A DNA stretch of 38,387 bases. Source: Bermanella sp049115935. Lineage in GTDB: Bacteria > Pseudomonadota > Gammaproteobacteria > Pseudomonadales > Oceanobacteraceae. The notes beneath the pieces were generated by a model. The model saw nothing but the letters and a program-made list of their open reading frames with translations. It searched no databases and was not told the origin of the DNA. Positions 8,222 through 15,080 of the stretch are shown piece by piece. The DNA lies in the NCBI GenBank assembly GCA_049115935.1, contig JAGDZK010000090.1, positions 1 to 38,387 on the forward strand. Direction: 5' to 3'. Position 1 is the first letter of the stretch. Each line of letters begins with the position of its first letter. The position numbers and the translations under genes are program-made.

Positions 8222-9906
8222 GGTTGCTCTCCTGTATTTTTCATTCTGTCGTCTTCAATATTATTTAACGTTTGATCATACAAGCGGGCCTTACCTAAGC
8301 GAGCTTGAGCCCAGTAATAACGCATACGCTCTTCGTGATTATCTAACTCTGCATTGACCACGATGCGCATCACACGCTCTAGCTTTTTAATAAGAGCATC
8401 GGTCTCTTGCAGTTTTTGTTTAATTCTTTTGTGCAGTTTTTTGGCCCAGCGCACATTTTCTTCTGATTGACGATAAGGCTCTTTGATTGATTTGATTTTT
8501 AGTAATTTATCTTCTAAAAACGTAAAGCTTTGATCCGTTGATTCTAGTAACGCGCTAAAGCGCTCTTGCTCCTCTACATCCAGTGTCATGGTGTGTAAGC
8601 GCAAGTCACTGATTTGGTTTTCTAATTTTTCTTGTTGACCTTGTGCTTTAAAAACAAAATCACTAATACTTTGACTGGTTAAACCTTGCTGACGGTATTG
8701 AATAATCAACTGATGCTCTAAGGCTTGGCGACCCCAATAGGTCAAGTTATTGCGCAGCGCATATAAGTCACGCAGCTCTTTAATCACACTGTGAAACGGG
8801 TTACTGGACATCAGCTCAATCAGAAACGGGGTGAGCTTGTTGTAATCTAAGCTGGGCTCACTGCCGTACCAGTCGGTTTCATCCATCATGGCTTCAAGGT
8901 TAACCACAAATTCTTCAGGGATGCGCTGACCCGCTATTACCGCACGAGCTTTGGCGATAGAATCCACACCACCAGAAAATGCTTTTTCAGCCAAAAGGTA
9001 TTGCTTTAATGCACTGCGGCTCGCCCCTTGCTGCTCATATAAATGGGCGAGCAATACTTTTGCCTCTTGTACTTCTGCAATACTGATGGAGCGACGGTCC
9101 AGAGCCTTAAGTGCAGGCACCGCTTGAGAAAAACGTTTAAGTTTTATGGCTGTCCAGCCATAACTTAATAAGGCACGGTTACTGTACAACCCAGTTGTAC
9201 GCACATTTTGTAAATGGGCCCAAGCGCCCAATAAATTATCGTTTTCAATCTCTATGTGCGCCAACGCCTGCTTTGCGCGATCGGCCAATACTGCAAACTC
9301 TTCTTCTTTATGAATAGCGGAATAATCCACCACTTTTTTAAGATTACGTTTACTGTCTTGTAATTGATTATTTCTTAACTGAGTTATGGCTAAGTTAAAG
9401 ATCAGGTAAGGTTCATACGCACTATTTTTGGCAACTTTAGATAAGCTTTTCTCAACAGTATCTAAGTGCATATTGCGAATATTAATAAGCGTTGCTAAAT
9501 AATTAAATTCTTCAGCAATTTCATTGGGCACATGACCTTGAATGCGAGCTAGATTGCGCGAAGCCGCTTCTATCTCGCCTTTTTGGTAATACAATTTAGC
9601 AAGGTAATACCAAGCTTTATTGGCCGTGGATTCGTCAACTTGACTATTGAGTAAATCGTTAAAAATAACCTGAGCATGATCCGGCAACCCGTAGGATAAC
9701 GTCATACCACCTTGCAACAGACGCGCTTCGTCAGCGTTATGTTCCAATTCACTGGTTGCCTTGGCGTATTCGTAACCGATTAAGGCCGCAAAATAATTTT
9801 GCTGATAGTAATCAAATAAAATAGTGCCGTACTTTAAATCTTTAACCGTATTGGCCCAAGTAAGTGTCGGCAGCAACAAACAACTTAATAACAGCAAGCG
9901 CGTCAT
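8218..9906 (-). CDS. Exported TPR protein with C-terminal coiled coil
   Basis: Start chosen at the ATG at 9906 because AGGGGA lies 6 nt upstream and it gives a clean signal peptide (MTRLLLLSCLLLPTLTWA, cleavage before NT). The upstream in-frame ATG at 9927 would overlap the preceding gene. The 562-residue product has TPR-like repeats over about residues 20-330 (AWYYLAKLYYQKGEIEAASRN, AKVLLAHLYEQQGASRSALKQ) and a charged coiled-coil region toward the C-terminus (QEKLENQISDLRL to LQETDALIKKLERV). It should be periplasmic. It is the second gene of the operon and is translationally coupled to the large TPR lipoprotein by a 4-bp overlap. No enzymatic motif was seen. Confidence 0.85.
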   Translation of the reverse strand: MTRLLLLSCLLLPTLTWANTVKDLKYGTILFDYYQQNYFAALIGYEYAKATSELEHNADEARLLQGGMTLSYGLPDHAQVIFNDLLNSQVDESTANKAWYYLAKLYYQKGEIEAASRNLARIQGHVPNEIAEEFNYLATLINIRNMHLDTVEKSLSKVAKNSAYEPYLIFNLAITQLRNNQLQDSKRNLKKVVDYSAIHKEEEFAVLADRAKQALAHIEIENDNLLGAWAHLQNVRTTGLYSNRALLSYGWTAIKLKRFSQAVPALKALDRRSISIAEVQEAKVLLAHLYEQQGASRSALKQYLLAEKAFSGGVDSIAKARAVIAGQRIPEEFVVNLEAMMDETDWYGSEPSLDYNKLTPFLIELMSSNPFHSVIKELRDLYALRNNLTYWGRQALEHQLIIQYRQQGLTSQSISDFVFKAQGQQEKLENQISDLRLHTMTLDVEEQERFSALLESTDQSFTFLEDKLLKIKSIKEPYRQSEENVRWAKKLHKRIKQKLQETDALIKKLERVMRIVVNAELDNHEERMRYYWAQARLGKARLYDQTLNNIEDDRMKNTGEQP

Positions 9907-9920
9907 AAACATTCCCCTGC

Positions 9921-10499
9921 TTACCATTGTTTAATGGTAAACACTGGCTCTTGCTTGGCGTAGTCATCCACGATGGCAAGCTCAATGTACTGGCTACCCT
10001 TGCCTTTTGTAAATTGCAGCTCCGTTGCACGTTTATATGGTCGACCATTTGGCCCAAGGCCAGTAAAAAAAGCAGACAACGTATGCAGACCGTTGTTTAA
10101 GTTAGTCATATGTAAGCGCTGCACACCACCGCGAGCCAAGGCTTGGCGCTGCTTATCACTATATAGATGGCTCGCAATGATGCTGCCATCAAGCTTGATC
10201 TTGATGCTCTCTAAGGTGAAAAACTCACCACTATCAACCGATACAAAAACACTGGCCTGAGTACTGGATGGGAAAAGTAGTTCTTCTTCCATTAAACGCA
10301 GGTCTTTATTCAGGTCTACTACCGTAGATTTAAGCTGCTGAATTTCTTTTGATAATTGAGTAACCGTGGCAAGCGCTTGCTTGGCACTTTCTTTTTTCGC
10401 TTGGCCAGCAAAATCAATGGACTGGTCAGATGCCGATACACCTAACGATAAACATGCCAATACAACAAAGGCCCACTGCTTAATTTTCGACCAATACAT
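9921..10499 (-). CDS. First operon gene: exported coiled-coil protein of unknown family
   Basis: A 192-residue protein with a signal peptide (WAFVVLACLSLGVSAS), a coiled-coil-like stretch at about residues 35-72 (TVTQLSKEIQQLKSTVVDLN) and a C-terminal part rich in beta-strand patterns (ASVFVSVDSG, LHTLSAFFTGLGPNGRPY). I do not recognise the domain. It is the promoter-proximal gene of the envelope-machine operon, and its stop is 14 bp from the next start. A periplasmic structural part is likely. The upstream 340-bp divergent region should hold its promoter. Confidence 0.75.
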   Translation of the reverse strand: MYWSKIKQWAFVVLACLSLGVSASDQSIDFAGQAKKESAKQALATVTQLSKEIQQLKSTVVDLNKDLRLMEEELLFPSSTQASVFVSVDSGEFFTLESIKIKLDGSIIASHLYSDKQRQALARGGVQRLHMTNLNNGLHTLSAFFTGLGPNGRPYKRATELQFTKGKGSQYIELAIVDDYAKQEPVFTIKQW

Positions 10500-10774
10500 A
10501 AAACGCCCTACACCTAAGGTGTGATTGAATAACTTTTTCGCAAAATTCTGTTAGTGCTAACAATTGATGCTTTTTTAAACAGCAGCAACAGAATCAAAAT
10601 AGGGCGGCATTATCCGGTGTTTAGTTTTGAAATAATCAGTACGGGTTCAAATTCTGAGAGGCTGTTACAAATCTTTTTGTAAGAAATTCAAGATTTATTA
10701 TGTAAGCGCTATTGTTTTTTTGTAAAAGTGATGGGCGTCACACTCTGTAAGTGATCACTATGCAGGATGTTCCC
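10500..10774. promoter_or_regulatory. Divergent control region with TGTAAG array and palindromes
   Basis: This region separates the leftward machine operon from the rightward beta-barrel/fibro-slime genes and holds no gene. On the operon side are two small palindromes: acacct-a-aggtgt (10510-10522) and gttag-tg-ctaac (10550-10561). On the barrel side is a dyad ttacaaa-tctt-tttgtaa (10665-10682), followed by TGTAA(G/A) words starting at 10679, 10701, 10721 and 10746, that is 20-25 bp apart (about two helical turns). The word ttttgtaagaaatt (10675-10688) recurs in opposite orientation at 12349-12362 before the first fibro-slime gene. Response-regulator binding is plausible but not shown. Confidence 0.5.
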
Positions 10775-10870
10775 ATGGATATGCGTACAATGCTTGCCAT
10801 TCTTTCACGCTGTTTTTTTTGTCTATTACATGGGTGTCTATGTTTCGCTGTTGCATTTACCTTCTATTGA
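10775..10870 (+). CDS. Possible 31-codon leader ORF (or true start via frameshift)
   Basis: An ATG with a well-spaced AGGA (10764-10767, 7 nt away) opens a frame of 31 codons that ends at a TGA inside the SH3/beta-barrel gene. It runs through a T8 tract (10813-10820). A -1 slip there, or one additional T, would join it to the barrel gene frame. The in-frame starts of the barrel gene itself lack a good ribosome site. It may be a coupled leader peptide, a slippage-controlled start, or a sequencing artefact. Confidence 0.3.
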   Translation: MDMRTMLAILSRCFFCLLHGCLCFAVAFTFY

Positions 10871-11622
10871 TTGCCGCTAGCCAGTTAAGCTACGCGAATT
10901 CTGTCACGCCTTCACGCTCCATCTCCGATGATACCTTGAGCAATGAAACAGCCGTGCAATTGTCTGTAATTGATACCTATCTTGAACTGCATACCGGCCC
11001 TGGGCGTGGTTACCCAATTTTTCACGTAATGGAACAAGGGGAAACCGTTTATGTACACAGCCGTCGCACCAACTGGTTTTATGTGAGTGACCGACGCAAC
11101 CGTCAAGGCTGGGTCAAACAAGAAGGTTTAGCGCGCACATTGGCACCCACTGGTATGCCTGCTGCTTTGCCTAATATTCAACACGGTGACTTCTTAGCAC
11201 AACAAGGGCGTGTGGGTTTTAGTCTTGGGCAACAAGGCAGTGCTGATACCGCCACCGTTATGGCCGGTTACCGTTTATTAAGTTTTGCTGGTGTTGAAGC
11301 CGAGTATGGGCAAATTTTTGGTAGTCGCATTGATGGCACCAGCTACGGTGCGAGCTTGCTTATCGAACCCATTAAAAGCTGGTCATTCACACCCTTCATT
11401 TCAAAAGGTTACGGCTGGCAAGAGTGGCAAGAAAAAGTCAAAGGACAAGTTGGTACATCAAATAGCTCCAATAGCCGCTACGAATATACAGGTTTAGGTA
11501 TCAATTATTACATTGGCTATAGCTTTGTAGTGCGCGCTGAATACCGAAAAATGTACCTCACTGGTGAAAATGACTCCCTGTCCAATAGCGCGTGGCGCTT
11601 GGGTTTCAGCAGCTTTTTTTAG
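10840..11622 (+). CDS. SH3-domain outer-membrane beta-barrel protein
   Basis: Start chosen at the ATG at 10840, giving a signal peptide MFRCCIYLLLIAASQLSYAN. The frame also opens at a TTG at 10819. After the signal comes a bacterial SH3-like domain (about residues 40-100: LELHTGPGRGYPIFHVMEQGE, WFYVSDRRNRQGWV), then a region of alternating-hydrophobic strands (AGYRLLSFAGVEAEYGQIFG, SFVVRAEYRKMYLTGE) ending in LGFSSFF. The C-terminal Phe is the classic outer-membrane barrel signal. The SH3 part probably stays in the periplasm and may contact peptidoglycan or the TPR proteins. It is divergent from the machine operon and 37 bp before a second barrel gene; Glt machines also include small outer-membrane barrels (GltA/GltB/GltH). 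Confidence 0.8.
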   Translation: MFRCCIYLLLIAASQLSYANSVTPSRSISDDTLSNETAVQLSVIDTYLELHTGPGRGYPIFHVMEQGETVYVHSRRTNWFYVSDRRNRQGWVKQEGLARTLAPTGMPAALPNIQHGDFLAQQGRVGFSLGQQGSADTATVMAGYRLLSFAGVEAEYGQIFGSRIDGTSYGASLLIEPIKSWSFTPFISKGYGWQEWQEKVKGQVGTSNSSNSRYEYTGLGINYYIGYSFVVRAEYRKMYLTGENDSLSNSAWRLGFSSFF

Positions 11623-11659
11623 TCAAACACGTATTGAATAGAATTTAGGTAAATTAGTT

Positions 11660-12313
11660 ATGACCATGTTTCGAATCATCACCCTGCTTACACTGGCATT
11701 AAGCTCAGTGGCAAACGCCAATGAAGCCAGCAATCCTGAGGACAGCGGCAACGTACAGATCAACCCCATATTAGTCGTTGAACCAGACAAACAAGAGCGC
11801 GAACAGTACGAAGCGCAAATTGATACGGAATTTTTTGAACTTGGTGCTTATATGGGCATTATTGGTATTGAAAACTTTGACTCCTCCTCTGTACTGGGCA
11901 TCAAAGCGTCATTTCATGCCACTGAAGATTTTTTTCTACAAGCTAACTACGGTGAAGCCGAAGCTGGTTTATCTTCTGCAGAGATCAACACCAATTCCAA
12001 CATGATTCCCACTCGCGGTTATCAGTATTACAACTTACTAGTGGGTTATAACTTATTTCCTGGTGAAACGTTTATCACGCAAAACCTGACACTTAATAGC
12101 GCCTTTTATGTGGTAGCAGGTATTGGCAATACCGATTTTGCCGGTGACAACCACTTTACGGTGACCTACGGCTCTGGTTACCGCATTATCTTAAGTGACT
12201 GGCTGACGTGGAATATGGACTTTCGTAACCATACCTTTGAATCAAATGTCCTTTCCGTGAGCAAGCGCGTGAACAATTTAGAGCTGAGTTTGGGCCTAAC
12301 AGCATTCTTCTAG
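11660..12313 (+). CDS. Outer-membrane beta-barrel protein
   Basis: A 217-residue protein with a signal peptide (MTMFRIITLLTLALSSVANA), a short acidic periplasmic segment (SNPEDSGNVQ, EPDKQEREQYEAQ), then strands of an eight-strand-like barrel (FELGAYMGIIGIENF, FFLQANYGEA, YYNLLVGYNLF, FYVVAGIGNTDF, LELSLGLTAFF). It ends in Phe, as outer-membrane barrels do. The closing strands and size resemble the barrel part of its upstream neighbour, so the pair may have arisen by duplication. It is probably co-transcribed with that gene and is a candidate outer-membrane partner of the trans-envelope machine. Confidence 0.8.
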   Translation: MTMFRIITLLTLALSSVANANEASNPEDSGNVQINPILVVEPDKQEREQYEAQIDTEFFELGAYMGIIGIENFDSSSVLGIKASFHATEDFFLQANYGEAEAGLSSAEINTNSNMIPTRGYQYYNLLVGYNLFPGETFITQNLTLNSAFYVVAGIGNTDFAGDNHFTVTYGSGYRIILSDWLTWNMDFRNHTFESNVLSVSKRVNNLELSLGLTAFF

Positions 12314-12389
12314 GATGCTGACCGGTCACAAACTATGAGCGGTGTCACAATTTCTTACAAAACTCACACAAAAGTATAAGAAAGACTGT

Positions 12390-12436
12390 AAAACTGGACT
12401 TGCTTCCCAGTTTTAACGGGACGTAATGACTACACT
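12390..12436 (+). promoter_or_regulatory. Conserved promoter/operator element before fibro-slime gene 1
   Basis: The block cccagtttt (12406-12414), 10 nt, aatgactacact (12425-12436) recurs with identical spacing before the second fibro-slime gene. Here cccagtttt is the right arm of a perfect 8-bp dyad aaaactgg-N9-ccagtttt (12390-12414). The tacact at 12431-12436 could serve as a -10 box, with no good -35, as expected for an activated promoter. The shared word ttttgtaagaaatt (reverse, 12349-12362) and two GTCACAA direct repeats (12325, 12344) lie upstream. Confidence 0.55.
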
Positions 12437-12480
12437 AGCTTCATTGTTAAATTACGCCATAATCCAGTCACGAGGTCAGC

Positions 12481-13209
12481 ATGAATAAGTTATGTTTTTC
12501 AGTATTTGCATCTGGCTTATTACTTGTTGCTCAATTTGTGAGCGCTAATGCACCTTCTGATTACGACACCATTTGCCAATGTGTTGACCCATTTAACGGT
12601 GTGCGCCAAATACCGGTAACCATTCGTGATTTTACCGATGCCCACCCTGACTTCGAAGGCACCACTGGCTACGAGCGTGGCATAGTAGAAAAAGATCTAG
12701 GTGCTGATGGCCGCCCGGTGTACGCAAAAGAAGGACAATACAGCTTAACCACCAACGGTAAAGAAGCCTTTGATAAATGGTACCGCAATGTCCCTGGTGA
12801 AAACCTTGCCTTAAACAAACAGCTAGAAATGCGTGAAATCTCTCCTGGCTTTTGGGAATACAGCGATTCTTCATTTTTCCCAATTGATCATGAAGGTTTT
12901 GGTAATCAAGGTAACAGTCACAATTACCACTTTACGTTAGAAACCCACCTTAAATTCTTTTATGTTGAAGGCGGCACATTTAGCTTTAGAGGGGATGACG
13001 ATTTATGGATTTTTATCAATGGTAAATTGGCTATCGATTTAGGTGGTGTACACGGTGTTGAAGAATCTATTGTTTATTTAGATGACATTGCAGCAGAGTT
13101 AGGCATTGAACCTGGCAACTCCTACTCGTTTGATTTATTTTTTGCAGAACGTCATTTAACTGAGTCAAACTTCAAGTTTCAAACCACGTTTGAATTGCAA
13201 TGTTTATGA
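12481..13209 (+). CDS. Secreted fibro-slime domain protein, copy 1
   Basis: A 242-residue exported protein: signal peptide to about residue 24 (SGLLLVAQFVSANA), Cys32 and Cys34 in TICQCVDP, then a fibro-slime domain over about residues 40-242 with HNYHFTLETHLKFFYV, GDDDLWIFINGKLAIDLGGVH (Asp172-174, GGVH 188-191) and YSFDLFFAERH. The DDD-W-FING-LGG-H signature is that of the fibro-slime/PA14-like family, beta-sandwich domains found in Dictyostelium and Fibrobacter extracellular proteins and linked with carbohydrate binding and adhesion. Cys241 near the end may pair with an N-terminal Cys. It is single-domain with no anchor, so it is likely released or bound to the surface through a partner. 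It lies beside the barrel genes and has a paralogue next door. Confidence 0.85.
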   Translation: MNKLCFSVFASGLLLVAQFVSANAPSDYDTICQCVDPFNGVRQIPVTIRDFTDAHPDFEGTTGYERGIVEKDLGADGRPVYAKEGQYSLTTNGKEAFDKWYRNVPGENLALNKQLEMREISPGFWEYSDSSFFPIDHEGFGNQGNSHNYHFTLETHLKFFYVEGGTFSFRGDDDLWIFINGKLAIDLGGVHGVEESIVYLDDIAAELGIEPGNSYSFDLFFAERHLTESNFKFQTTFELQCL

Positions 13210-13238
13210 TTCGATTTAAATTTTCATAAATGATGATT

Positions 13239-13262
13239 AAAGGAGCTGATGCTCCTTTTTTT
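13239..13262 (+). terminator. Rho-independent terminator after fibro-slime gene 1
   Basis: Arms aaaggagc (13239-13246) and gctccttt (13251-13258) with a tgat loop, running into a T-run to 13262. It lies about 30 bp after the stop codon, so copies 1 and 2 are probably separate transcripts. Confidence 0.85.
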
Positions 13263-13333
13263 ATGCTTGAAAAATACTTTCTCTATCGTGTCGCAAGTTT
13301 TAAAAATACTTGCCACCACCCATAATAATTCCT

Positions 13334-13382
13334 AAAAAACGTAACCTATATCCCAGTTTTTTATAACTAAAATGACTACACT
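13334..13382 (+). promoter_or_regulatory. Conserved promoter/operator element before fibro-slime gene 2
   Basis: The same block as before copy 1: cccagtttt (13352-13360), 10 nt, aatgactacact (13371-13382). A dyad aaaaaac (13334-13340) and gtttttt (13356-13362) overlaps it, similar in form to the aaaactgg/ccagtttt dyad of copy 1. Flanking sequence differs, so the block is likely kept by selection rather than by recent copying alone. Confidence 0.55.
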
Positions 13383-13424
13383 GCCTTGCATATTGATACG
13401 TTCTTACCAATTTAAAGAGATTAC

Positions 13425-14153
13425 ATGAACAAGCTAAGTTATACGTTATTTGCATCTGGCTTTCTGCTTTTAACTCAATTGGTGAACGCAAATTCTCCAA
13501 CTGATTACGATACCATTTGCCAATGTGTTGACCCTCACAATGGCGTGCGTCAAATCCCGGTAACCATCCGCGACTTTAAGGATTCTCATCCTGACTTTGA
13601 AAGCTATGACGGCATTGAAACCGGTATTGTTAAATCAGAACTAGGGATTGATGGTCGACCTGTTTATGCAAAATCAGGTAAACCCAGTAAAACCACAACC
13701 AATGCTGAAAGCTTTAATCAGTGGTATCAAAACGTCCCTGGTGTAAACACCACCTTAAATAAAACATTACAAATGACACAAATTAACCCACAGCTATGGG
13801 AGTATTCGAATTCAGCATTTTTTCCAATTAACAACGAAGGTTTTGGTAACCAAGGCAACCGCCACAACTATCACTTCACATTAGAGACGCACCTAAAGTT
13901 CTTTTATGTACCCGGTGGCACGTTCAGTTTTGAAGGTGATGATGACCTTTGGATTTTCATCAATGGCAAGCTCGCCATTGACCTGGGCGGTGTACATGGC
14001 GCCCTTAAAAAAGAAATCAAACTTGATGATTATGCAGCTGTGTTAGGCATTGAACCTTACAACACTTACAGCTTCGATTTGTTTTTTGCCGAGCGCCACT
14101 TACACGCCTCTAACTTTAAGTTTCAAACCACCTTTGAGTTACAGTGTTTATAA
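13425..14153 (+). CDS. Secreted fibro-slime domain protein, copy 2
   Basis: A 242-residue paralogue of the preceding gene, aligning end to end without gaps and with most of the C-terminal half identical (FGNQGNRHNYHFTLETHLKF, DDDLWIFINGKLAIDLGGVH, NFKFQTTFELQCL). It has its own signal peptide (SGFLLLTQLVNANS), the same Cys pair (TICQCVDP) and the same terminal Cys. The differences cluster at about residues 55-130 and 193-205, as expected if these face a variable ligand. It has its own promoter element and a strong terminator. Functional inference as for copy 1: a secreted adhesin or matrix-like protein. Confidence 0.85.
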   Translation: MNKLSYTLFASGFLLLTQLVNANSPTDYDTICQCVDPHNGVRQIPVTIRDFKDSHPDFESYDGIETGIVKSELGIDGRPVYAKSGKPSKTTTNAESFNQWYQNVPGVNTTLNKTLQMTQINPQLWEYSNSAFFPINNEGFGNQGNRHNYHFTLETHLKFFYVPGGTFSFEGDDDLWIFINGKLAIDLGGVHGALKKEIKLDDYAAVLGIEPYNTYSFDLFFAERHLHASNFKFQTTFELQCL

Positions 14154-14167
14154 TTAAAATATAAAAA

Positions 14168-14213
14168 TAATACCCACAAAAAAGGGAGANNTCTCCCTTT
14201 TTTGTGGGTATTA
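14168..14213. terminator. Bidirectional terminator with two undetermined bases at its apex
   Basis: Perfect 22-bp arms (14168-14189 and 14192-14213) flank the two N positions 14190-14191. The stem carries an A6 run in the left arm and a T6 run in the right arm, so it can work as a terminator in both directions. It sits between the convergent fibro-slime copy 2 and CvfB-like genes. The N pair at the exact symmetry centre suggests a read-through or assembly difficulty rather than a large gap. Confidence 0.8.
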
Positions 14214-14224
14214 AATCAACAAAT

Positions 14225-15064
14225 TCATTTAGCTTCTAAATAAATGCCGTCTTTTTCAATACGAATTAAACGTTGTTTATACAAGGTGCCAATGGCTTGT
14301 TTATAGCTATTTTTACTGCAATGAAATTTCTTTTTAATGTCATCTGGTGCGCTTTTATCACTTAACGCAATGAAACCACCTTCTTGTGTTAACTGCTCAA
14401 GCACATCACCCGCCAGCCCTTCTACACGGGCAAAGCCTGGTTTTTGCAACACGATTTCAATCTTTTGATCTTCACGCACGCGTTTAACATAACCCGTTAA
14501 TTGATCACCACGGTTTAGCGGCTGAAACACATCAGAGTGATAAATCAAACCCCAATAAGTGCCATCAACAATCACCTTAATACCAAGGTCCGTTTTAGGA
14601 CCCACTACAATTTTAACTTCTTCACCGGTTTTATAGGCGTTGGTTTCATCAGTGTCATACAAAAAAGTATCAAGCTTGGTGGATGCGGTTAAACGATCCG
14701 AATCATCTAAGTAAATACGCACCAATACTTTGCGGCCTTTTTCTAAGCGATTATTTTGCTCAGAAAACGGTACTAAAATGTCACGCTGCAAGCCCATATC
14801 TAAAAAGGCACCCACAGGGCTTTCATCCACTACATTTAAATAGGCAAAGTCACCTACCATGGCTAACGGCGTTTGAGTTGTCGCAATTAAACGATCTTCA
14901 CTATCACGATAGATAAATACTTTTACGCTATCGCCAATTTTCATTTCTTCTGTTGTGTATTGCTTTGGCAATAAGATTTCACCGTGCTCGCCACCGTCAA
15001 GTTGCAAACCACGAGGAAGCTGACGCAAAATGGTCAAGTCATTAAAACGGCCAATTTCTAGCAT
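14225..15064 (-). CDS. cvfB: CvfB-family S1-like RNA-binding protein
   Basis: A protein of about 279 residues starting MLEIGRFNDLTILRQLPRGL, the usual N-terminus of CvfB/YitL proteins. The ATG at 15064 is chosen over the in-frame ATG at 15088, which would overlap the upstream gene. It contains successive S1-like modules (FAYLNVVDESPVGAFLDMGL, RDILVPFSEQN, TYWGLIYHSDVF) and a C-terminal winged-helix-like segment (DDIKKKFHCSKNSYKQAIGT). The family binds RNA and was first described as a virulence regulator in Staphylococcus. Here it is downstream of tpm, 16 bp away, and probably co-transcribed. Confidence 0.85.
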   Translation of the reverse strand: MLEIGRFNDLTILRQLPRGLQLDGGEHGEILLPKQYTTEEMKIGDSVKVFIYRDSEDRLIATTQTPLAMVGDFAYLNVVDESPVGAFLDMGLQRDILVPFSEQNNRLEKGRKVLVRIYLDDSDRLTASTKLDTFLYDTDETNAYKTGEEVKIVVGPKTDLGIKVIVDGTYWGLIYHSDVFQPLNRGDQLTGYVKRVREDQKIEIVLQKPGFARVEGLAGDVLEQLTQEGGFIALSDKSAPDDIKKKFHCSKNSYKQAIGTLYKQRLIRIEKDGIYLEAK

Positions 15065-15080
15065 AACGCTCTCTCTGTTC

